Shown here: positions 1-4,601 of the stretch, piece by piece | Position numbering within the stretch: the first letter of the stretch is position 1 | Layout: every line of letters begins with the position of its first letter | Assembly: GCA_023409175.1 (NCBI GenBank) | Contig: JAEYIG010000147.1 | Coordinates: 1-6,442 of the forward strand | Length of the DNA: 6,442 nucleotides | Reading direction: 5' to 3' | DNA from: Pseudomonadota bacterium | GTDB lineage: Bacteria; Pseudomonadota; Gammaproteobacteria; Burkholderiales; Burkholderiaceae_D | Translations under genes and position numbers: made by a program | The notes under the pieces: model-generated | Seen by the model: only the letters and a program-made list of their open reading frames with translations | Database searches by the model: none | Told to the model about the DNA's origin: nothing

Positions 1-276
1 ATCGGCTTCTTTGCGCGGTAATTGACCGTTTGCACCTGTCACTTCATATTCATTGGCGATGCCGGTTTCATCCCATTTGATTCCAAGCGATTTCAACGCC
101 GCAAGCATCACTTGCGTATCGTCGGAAAAAAGGAGGTCTTTGATCGTCGTTTTTCCATCGGCAAGCGCCGACAGAAGCAAAGTCCTGTTGGAAATGCTTT
201 TCGATCCGGGCAGACGCACCGTTCCGCTGATATGTTTTACCGGATGAAGATCGATATATTTTGGAAAGTCAGCCAT
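1..276 (-). CDS. aroA: 3-phosphoshikimate 1-carboxyvinyltransferase (EPSP synthase), N-terminal part, cut by window edge
   Basis: The enzyme joins shikimate-3-phosphate and phosphoenolpyruvate to make 5-enolpyruvylshikimate-3-phosphate, the sixth step of the cytoplasmic shikimate pathway. The first 92 codons lie in the window and the frame stays open to base 1; the full family length is about 430 residues. The N-terminal signature [18 protein letters not shown] starts at residue 22. It holds Lys26, Ser27 and Arg31, which match the substrate-binding Lys, Ser and Arg of the family. It is followed by [18 protein letters not shown], typical of the first domain. The glycine-rich loop that governs glyphosate sensitivity lies outside the window. 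The ATG is fixed because an in-frame TGA sits two codons upstream. That ATG shares its A with the TGA stop of tyrA (TGATG), so translational coupling is likely; only a purine-rich, weak Shine-Dalgarno (AAGAAA) precedes it. In pseudomonads this gene is fused to tyrA, but here the two are separate. Confidence 0.96.
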   Translation of the reverse strand, partial: MADFPKYIDLHPVKHISGTVRLPGSKSISNRTLLLSALADGKTTIKDLLFSDDTQVMLAALKSLGIKWDETGIANEYEVTGANGQLPRKEAD

Positions 277-1172
277 CAGTCAGATTTCTTTTTTTCAGGG
301 TTTTCTATCGCGTTAAGCCAGTTCATTCTGGCCTCTTGCGCGTTCGAATATATTTTCTCGAGCCCGTTCCCATCAGCCTTTTCGACCAGTTCGCGAATCA
401 GTTTGATTTCTTCCAAATACGCGTCCAGCTCAACGAGCAATTGCTTACGGTTGGCCAGGGTGATGTCACGCCACATTTCCGGCGAAGAACCGGCGATACG
501 GGTGAAATCACGAAAACCACTTGCCGCATACTGGAAGAACAGATCTGATTTTGGATGGCTGGCAACGTAATCCACCAATCCGTACGCCAGCAAATGAGGC
601 ATATGACTGACCGTCGCAAAAACCGTATCGTGGTTTTCCGGACTCAAGTGATGGATAATGGCTCCGCATCTTTCCCAGATATCGGCGATTCTCTCCACAT
701 CGTTACGGCTGTTTTCTGGCAACGCGGCAATGACGGTTTTCTTTCCGACAAACAAATCATCTATAGCCGCCTCAGGACCATTTGTCTCCCTGCCTGCAAT
801 CGGATGTGCCGGTATGAAACGTGCGATCTTTTCACCAAGTATCTCGCGTGCCATGCCAACGACATCGGTTTTGGTGCTACCGGTATCCGAAACGATCAAT
901 CCGTCATGCCAATAAGGCAGAATCATTTTCAGCACATTGCCTGTCTGGGCAACAGGAACCGACAACACCACCAGATCGGCATCTTTCAATGTGTCTTCCA
1001 GCGACAGGCCGACCTCATCGACGATTCCCAAAGCATGTGCGCGTTCGAGCACATCAGTGCTTCTTTCAAGCCCGAGAATCTTTCCCTTGTAGCCAGATTT
1101 CTTCAGCGCAAGCGCAAATGAGCCGCCGATCAGTCCGACACCGCAGATAACAATTTTTTTGAATGGAGTCAC
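276..1172 (-). CDS. tyrA: Prephenate (possibly arogenate) dehydrogenase, monofunctional
   Basis: It oxidatively decarboxylates prephenate to 4-hydroxyphenylpyruvate in tyrosine synthesis, in the cytoplasm. The 298-residue protein opens with a Rossmann fold carrying GVGLIGGS at residues 11-18. An acidic residue, Glu36 in ILGLER, sits near the end of the second strand; this suggests preference for NAD+ over NADP+, which is inference. Family motifs follow: SDTGSTK (95-101), HPIAGRE (123-129), SHMPH (189-193) and [16 protein letters not shown] (219-234). The last two lie in the helical dimerisation domain that contributes to the active site. There is no chorismate mutase domain (it is on PheA) and no fused AroA. 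The start is GTG: the nucleotide-binding motif begins at residue 11, so a later start would break the fold, and the hisC stop is only two codons upstream. No good Shine-Dalgarno is present; AAAGAAG lies 14 bases away, so coupling to hisC is likely. The tail is lysine- and glutamate-rich (NPEKKKSD). Confidence 0.96.
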   Translation of the reverse strand: MTPFKKIVICGVGLIGGSFALALKKSGYKGKILGLERSTDVLERAHALGIVDEVGLSLEDTLKDADLVVLSVPVAQTGNVLKMILPYWHDGLIVSDTGSTKTDVVGMAREILGEKIARFIPAHPIAGRETNGPEAAIDDLFVGKKTVIAALPENSRNDVERIADIWERCGAIIHHLSPENHDTVFATVSHMPHLLAYGLVDYVASHPKSDLFFQYAASGFRDFTRIAGSSPEMWRDITLANRKQLLVELDAYLEEIKLIRELVEKADGNGLEKIYSNAQEARMNWLNAIENPEKKKSD

Positions 1173-1175
1173 GAA

Positions 1176-2282
1176 TTACGCCAATACTTCTTTAAGTGCA
1201 CTAATGAACGCCTGATTTTCTTCAGGCAAACCGATCGATATGCGAAGCCACTTCGGCAACCCATAAGCATTCACCGGCCGGACAATAATGCCTTTTTTCA
1301 GAAGCGCCAGGTTGACGCGGGAACCGGCACCCTCATCATTACCGACCTTGACCAGAACGAAATTGCCATGAGACGGAACATATTCCAGTCCCATTTCCTC
1401 AAACGATTGCGTCAGATAACGATAACCATCCGCATTGATCTTGGCACTTTTCCTTAGAAATTCCTGATCGTTTAACGCAGCCACTGCAGCGGCCTGCGCC
1501 AGCGCATTCACGTTAAACGGCTGTCTGACCCGGTTGAGCAGACCGGTCAATTCCGGATGCGCCAGTCCGAACCCGACGCGCAAGCCTGCAAGGCCATATG
1601 CTTTCGAAAATGTCCGGGAAACGAGGAGATTGGGATATTTTTTTACCCAGTCCGTGGAATCGTACTGGATCGAAGAATCCAGATATTCATTATAAGCTTC
1701 GTCGATTACAACCACGACATCAGATGGCACTTTGCCAAGAAATGCCTCTATGTCTGCAGGCTGCAGGAAAGTGCCAGTCGGATTGTTCGGATTGGCGAGA
1801 AAAACAAGACGGGTATCAGGTGTGATGGCCTTTAACATCGCGTCAAGATCATGTCCATAATCTTTTGATGGCACCTGAATGCCTTTCGCGCCGATCGCTT
1901 TGGCTACCAGTGCATAAACGAGAAAGGAATATTCGGAAAAAACGATAGACTGGCCTTGCTGCACAAACGTTCTGGCCGCCAGTTCAATGATATCGTTGCT
2001 GCCATTTCCCAGCGTGATCCAGTCCTGCGCAATACCGTAACGCTCACCAATGACTTTTTTCAGTGCAAAACCGTTGGCATCCGGATAACGGCCTGTCTCA
2101 CCAACTTCATTGGCAATCGCCTTTTTTGCGGAGTCCGGCATACCAAGCGGATTTTCGTTGGATGCCAGTTTGATGATTTTATTTTCGTCGAGTCCGAATT
2201 CACGGGCAACTTCAGAAATAGGCTTGCCTGCCTGATATGGAGCGATGGCACGAATATATTCCGGTGCAAACTGATCTGACAT
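1176..2282 (-). CDS. hisC: Histidinol-phosphate / aromatic aminotransferase, PLP-dependent
   Basis: This class I/II fold aminotransferase of 368 residues has the usual HisC length. Visible motifs are NENPLG (42-47), the NPNNPTG loop (164-170), DEAY (194-197) with the aspartate that contacts the pyridine nitrogen, and SRTFSKAYGLAGLRVGF (222-238), where Lys227 should carry pyridoxal phosphate. Arg347 in WLRISIG should bind the substrate carboxylate. HisC enzymes use glutamate to aminate imidazole-acetol phosphate in histidine synthesis. A copy placed between pheA and tyrA (called hisHb or hisC2 in the supraoperon literature) is thought to act mainly on aromatic keto acids: phenylpyruvate, 4-hydroxyphenylpyruvate or prephenate. 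A second hisC may sit in a his operon elsewhere; this cannot be seen here. It starts 25 bases after the pheA stop, with GGAAA four bases before the ATG. It ends 3 bases before tyrA and in the same frame. The main doubt is physiological substrate, not family. Confidence 0.95.
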   Translation of the reverse strand: MSDQFAPEYIRAIAPYQAGKPISEVAREFGLDENKIIKLASNENPLGMPDSAKKAIANEVGETGRYPDANGFALKKVIGERYGIAQDWITLGNGSNDIIELAARTFVQQGQSIVFSEYSFLVYALVAKAIGAKGIQVPSKDYGHDLDAMLKAITPDTRLVFLANPNNPTGTFLQPADIEAFLGKVPSDVVVVIDEAYNEYLDSSIQYDSTDWVKKYPNLLVSRTFSKAYGLAGLRVGFGLAHPELTGLLNRVRQPFNVNALAQAAAVAALNDQEFLRKSAKINADGYRYLTQSFEEMGLEYVPSHGNFVLVKVGNDEGAGSRVNLALLKKGIIVRPVNAYGLPKWLRISIGLPEENQAFISALKEVLA

Positions 2283-2286
2283 GATA

Positions 2287-2291
2287 TTTCC
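2287..2291 (-). promoter_or_regulatory. Ribosome binding site of hisC
   Basis: On the coding strand GGAAA lies four bases before the hisC ATG in the 25-base pheA-hisC spacer. It is the clearest Shine-Dalgarno among the junctions from pheA to aroA and supports the ATG at 2282 as the start. The spacer is too short for a separate promoter or terminator, so hisC is expected to be on the pheA transcript. Confidence 0.6.
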
Positions 2292-2307
2292 AATTCAATG
2301 AACTAAT

Positions 2308-3372
2308 TTAAATAGGGTAAGAACCCAAAACCTTGAAATAAGCGACCTGATCTTTCAGCTCTGCCAGCGCGAGCTGTATTTTTTCTTCCCTGACGTGGCC
2401 TTCGATGTCCACAAAAAAGTAATATTCCCAACTTCCCGTCCTGGCCGGTCTTGATTCAAACCGTGTCATGGAAACACCGAACTTCTCGAGGGGAGCCAGC
2501 ATTTTGTAAACAGCGCCTGCCTTGTTTTGCACAGACAGGACAAGTGAGGTCTGGTCCCTGCCGCTTGACTCGGTTTCCTTACGTCCGATAACGGCAAAAC
2601 GGGTACGGTTTTGTGGATCGTCCTGAATGTGGGCACTCACTACCTGCAAGCCATAATGACGGGATGCGATTTCGCCCGCAATCGCTGCCACTTCTTGATT
2701 TTCAGCCGCCAGACGTGCGGCTTCGGCATTGGAAGCAACAGCCTGCCTCATGATATTGGGATAATGCTGGTTCAGCCATCCCTGACACTGCGCCAACGCC
2801 TGCGAATGTGCGCAAATCGATTTCACACCTTCCATACTTCCGGAAAGAGTCATCAGATTATGCTGGACGGCAAGGGAAACTTCACTGCTGATTGTCAGCG
2901 GTGTCTGCATCAACAGATCCAGCGTCCGGTTAATGGCGCCTTCGGTGGAATTTTCAATCGGTACGACACCGAAATCGGCCGTTCCGGCTTCTGCAGCCCG
3001 AAAAACCTCATCAATTGATCCACAAGGTATGGCATGAATGGATTTGCCGAAATGCTGATAAACCGCCTGTTCGGAAAAAGTGCCTTCAGGGCCCAGATAA
3101 GCGACCATGGTTTTCTTTTCCAGAGAACGGCAGGCCGACATGATTTCACGGAAAATGGTCTGCAACTCGGCATCGCCCAACGGCCCCGGATTTCTTTCGG
3201 CAATTCCCCTTAAAACCTGCGCTTCCCGCTCGGGACGGAAAATGGGGGCATCCACCTTGTTTTTGACGTGACCGACTTCCTGTGCCACACGTGCCCTACG
3301 GTTCAACAAATCCAGCAACTGGGCATCAATAGCATCTATTTGATCCCTCAAAGGTTTCAGCAATTTTTCCAT
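2308..3372 (-). CDS. pheA: Bifunctional chorismate mutase / prephenate dehydratase (P-protein) with ACT domain
   Basis: It converts chorismate to prephenate and then to phenylpyruvate, the committed route to phenylalanine, in the cytoplasm. The 354-residue length is typical. Residues 1-90 are an AroQ-type chorismate mutase; Arg9, Arg26, Lys37, Arg49 and Glu50 align by eye with E. coli catalytic residues Arg11, Arg28, Lys39, Arg51 and Glu52. Residues 90-265 are prephenate dehydratase, with GPEGTFS (94-100), VVPIENSTEG (136-145) and NRTRF (255-259), whose threonine is catalytic in the family. Residues 275-354 are an ACT domain with GAVYKML (286-292) and ESRP (306-309), the regions that bind phenylalanine for feedback inhibition. 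All three parts look intact. The start is firm: an in-frame TGA lies two codons upstream and residues align with family N termini. The Shine-Dalgarno is poor. A 143-base gap with hairpins separates it from serC; hisC follows after 25 bases. Confidence 0.97.
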   Translation of the reverse strand: MEKLLKPLRDQIDAIDAQLLDLLNRRARVAQEVGHVKNKVDAPIFRPEREAQVLRGIAERNPGPLGDAELQTIFREIMSACRSLEKKTMVAYLGPEGTFSEQAVYQHFGKSIHAIPCGSIDEVFRAAEAGTADFGVVPIENSTEGAINRTLDLLMQTPLTISSEVSLAVQHNLMTLSGSMEGVKSICAHSQALAQCQGWLNQHYPNIMRQAVASNAEAARLAAENQEVAAIAGEIASRHYGLQVVSAHIQDDPQNRTRFAVIGRKETESSGRDQTSLVLSVQNKAGAVYKMLAPLEKFGVSMTRFESRPARTGSWEYYFFVDIEGHVREEKIQLALAELKDQVAYFKVLGSYPI

Positions 3373-3424
3373 GAATCAGAAACTTAAAGAAAATGAAATA
3401 ACAGAACAATCGGCCAAAAATACT

Positions 3425-3446
3425 GATACTGGCATATGCCGATATC
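3425..3446. repeat. 22-base imperfect palindrome upstream of pheA
   Basis: The centre is the perfect 10-base palindrome GGCATATGCC (3431-3440), flanked by GATA- and TATC-type arms. Of 11 facing positions, one is a mismatch and one is G-T on a single strand. A second perfect palindrome, CGATATCG (3440-3447), overlaps its edge. It lies 52 bases before the pheA ATG and directly downstream of the putative terminator. As RNA it could fold into a hairpin with an AUAU loop, followed four bases later by five U. It could be a protein binding site, a second weak terminator, or chance. It does not match the TyrR box. Confidence 0.4.
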
Positions 3447-3447
3447 G

Positions 3448-3476
3448 AAAAAAGGTATTGTAAGGCAGAAATACCT
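3448..3476 (-). terminator. Putative weak rho-independent terminator or attenuator between serC and pheA
   Basis: Read on the coding strand, AGGTATT (3476-3470), a 10-base loop (3469-3460) and AATACCT (3459-3453) form a perfect 7-bp stem. The T run starts at the last stem base and gives six T in a row (3453-3448). One more G-U pair can extend the base. Only two pairs are G-C, so the hairpin is weak for an intrinsic terminator. A competing left arm, GGTTATTG (3484-3477), can pair with CAATACC (3460-3454) with one bulged base, giving an alternative fold that also ends at the T run. It lies 39 bases after the serC stop and 75 bases before pheA. It could end or attenuate transcripts coming from gyrA-serC. 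Confidence 0.45.
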
Positions 3477-3505
3477 CAATAACCCAGTTTCACGGATTCA
3501 GACAT
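3476..3505 (-). CDS. Possible 9-codon leader ORF (MSESVKLGY) upstream of pheA
   Basis: An ATG at 3505 opens a nine-codon frame ending in TGA (3478-3476). TAGG lies upstream, with AGG five bases before the ATG, which is plausible Shine-Dalgarno spacing and better than that of pheA itself. The last base of the stop codon is the first base of the terminator-like stem, so a ribosome finishing here would cover the left arm and stop the hairpin forming. That geometry resembles a translation-controlled attenuator. Against this, the peptide has a single aromatic codon (Tyr, the last sense codon) and no run of Phe or Tyr codons as in classic pheL leaders. Short frames of this size arise often by chance, so this is a candidate only. 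Confidence 0.2.
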   Translation of the reverse strand: MSESVKLGY

Positions 3506-3515
3506 TTTTGCCTAT

Positions 3516-4601
3516 TCAGTGATTTTGCTGAAAAGCCTGCATAAAAGCAATCAGCGAACGCACACCCTCCAGAGGCATCGCGTTATAAAGAGAAGCCCTC
3601 ATTCCGCCAAGCAAACGGTGTCCCCTGATCTGCAAGATCCCGTTTTGGGCTGCTTCATTGACGAATGTATCATTGAGTGATTCGTCTTCAAGGAAAAAAG
3701 GAATGTTCGTCATCGAACGACTTTCTGGAACAACGTCATTGCGATAAAAGCCGCTCCTGTCGATAAAGTCATAGAGCATCGAGGACTTTTCAATGGACGC
3801 CTGCTGCATGGAGTCGACTCCACCCCGCTTTTTCAGCCATGTCAGGACAAGGCCACAAATATAAATGGCATAGGTTGGTGGCGTATTGAACATGGAATTG
3901 TTTTCCGCGACATTTTTCCAGTCAAATACGGATGGGCAAAACGGAACAGCATGTCCCAAAAGATCATCCCGCACGATCACGACCGTCAACCCTGCCTGCC
4001 CCATATTTTTCTGGGCACACGCAAAAATGACTCCGTATTTTGAAAAATCGATCCGTCGGGACAGGATTTCAGAAGACATGTCGGCGACCAGTGGAACGGT
4101 CCCCGTCTCCGGCGTGAAATGGAACTGGTTTCCATTAATGGTTTCATTTGAGCAGATATGCACATAAGCGGCATCATCCGTCAAGCGCCAGTTTTCCTGG
4201 AGTGGCACGTCCCTGAACTTGGCGTCGGAAGATGAGGCGGCAATGTTGACGTTGGCATATTTGACCGCTTCATTCAGGGATTTTCCCGACCAGACTCCGG
4301 TATGCACAAAATCAACCGTCTGTCTGCCCACCTGCCTGCCGAGCAGATTCATGGGAACGATCGCATTCATGGCTGTGGCACCGCCCTGCATGAAAAGGAT
4401 ATGGTGAGTTTCGGGAATGCCCAACACTTCCCGGAGATCATCCCGCGTCTGTTGCAGGATCGCTCCGAATTGCGGGCTGCGGTGACTCATTTCCATCACC
4501 GACATCCCGCTGCCATGCCAGTCCATCATTTCAGCAGATGCCTGTTTCAGTACCTCTTCAGGCAATGTGGCAGGTCCCGCTGAAAAATTGAATGGACGCA
4601 T
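3516..4601 (-). CDS. serC: Phosphoserine aminotransferase (also 4-phosphohydroxythreonine aminotransferase)
   Basis: It transfers an amino group from glutamate to 3-phosphohydroxypyruvate, giving phosphoserine; the same enzyme makes 4-phosphohydroxythreonine in DXP-dependent pyridoxal phosphate synthesis. The 361-residue length matches the family. Motifs in order: FNFSAGPATLPEEVL (4-18), SVMEMSHRS (34-42), MQGGAT (71-76), SNETINGNQF (151-160), ADMSSEILSR (173-182) with the cofactor-contacting aspartate, FACAQKNMGQAGLTVVIV (193-210) where Lys198 should bind pyridoxal phosphate, NTPPTYAIY (239-247) and GHRLLGGMRASLYNAMP (327-343) with the substrate-binding His-Arg and C-terminal arginine. No key residue is missing. 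The ATG shares its A with the gyrA TAA stop (TAATG), and only a purine-rich tract inside the gyrA end (AGAAAGAG) serves as Shine-Dalgarno, so it is probably cotranscribed and translationally coupled with gyrA. A 143-base gap with terminator-like structure follows. Confidence 0.97.
   Translation of the reverse strand: MRPFNFSAGPATLPEEVLKQASAEMMDWHGSGMSVMEMSHRSPQFGAILQQTRDDLREVLGIPETHHILFMQGGATAMNAIVPMNLLGRQVGRQTVDFVHTGVWSGKSLNEAVKYANVNIAASSSDAKFRDVPLQENWRLTDDAAYVHICSNETINGNQFHFTPETGTVPLVADMSSEILSRRIDFSKYGVIFACAQKNMGQAGLTVVIVRDDLLGHAVPFCPSVFDWKNVAENNSMFNTPPTYAIYICGLVLTWLKKRGGVDSMQQASIEKSSMLYDFIDRSGFYRNDVVPESRSMTNIPFFLEDESLNDTFVNEAAQNGILQIRGHRLLGGMRASLYNAMPLEGVRSLIAFMQAFQQNH

Noticed and set aside
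287..297. Slippery heptamer A AAA AAG in the correct zero frame near the end of tyrA (as in dnaX), with aroA in the -1 frame: possible programmed frameshift giving a TyrA-AroA fusion.
   Set aside because: After a -1 shift the frame reads GAA ATC TGA and stops two codons before the aroA ATG, so no fusion can form; the only effect would be a slightly altered TyrA tail. No downstream stimulatory structure was evident.
22..570. Plus-strand open frame of 182 codons opposite aroA and tyrA.
   Set aside because: It is antisense to two clearly recognised genes, has low-complexity Ser/Phe-rich sequence, no recognisable domain and no sensible operon context.
555..1121. Plus-strand open frame of 188 codons opposite tyrA.
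   Set aside because: It lies wholly within the antisense of tyrA, with His/Cys/Arg-rich composition typical of a shadow frame and no family motif.
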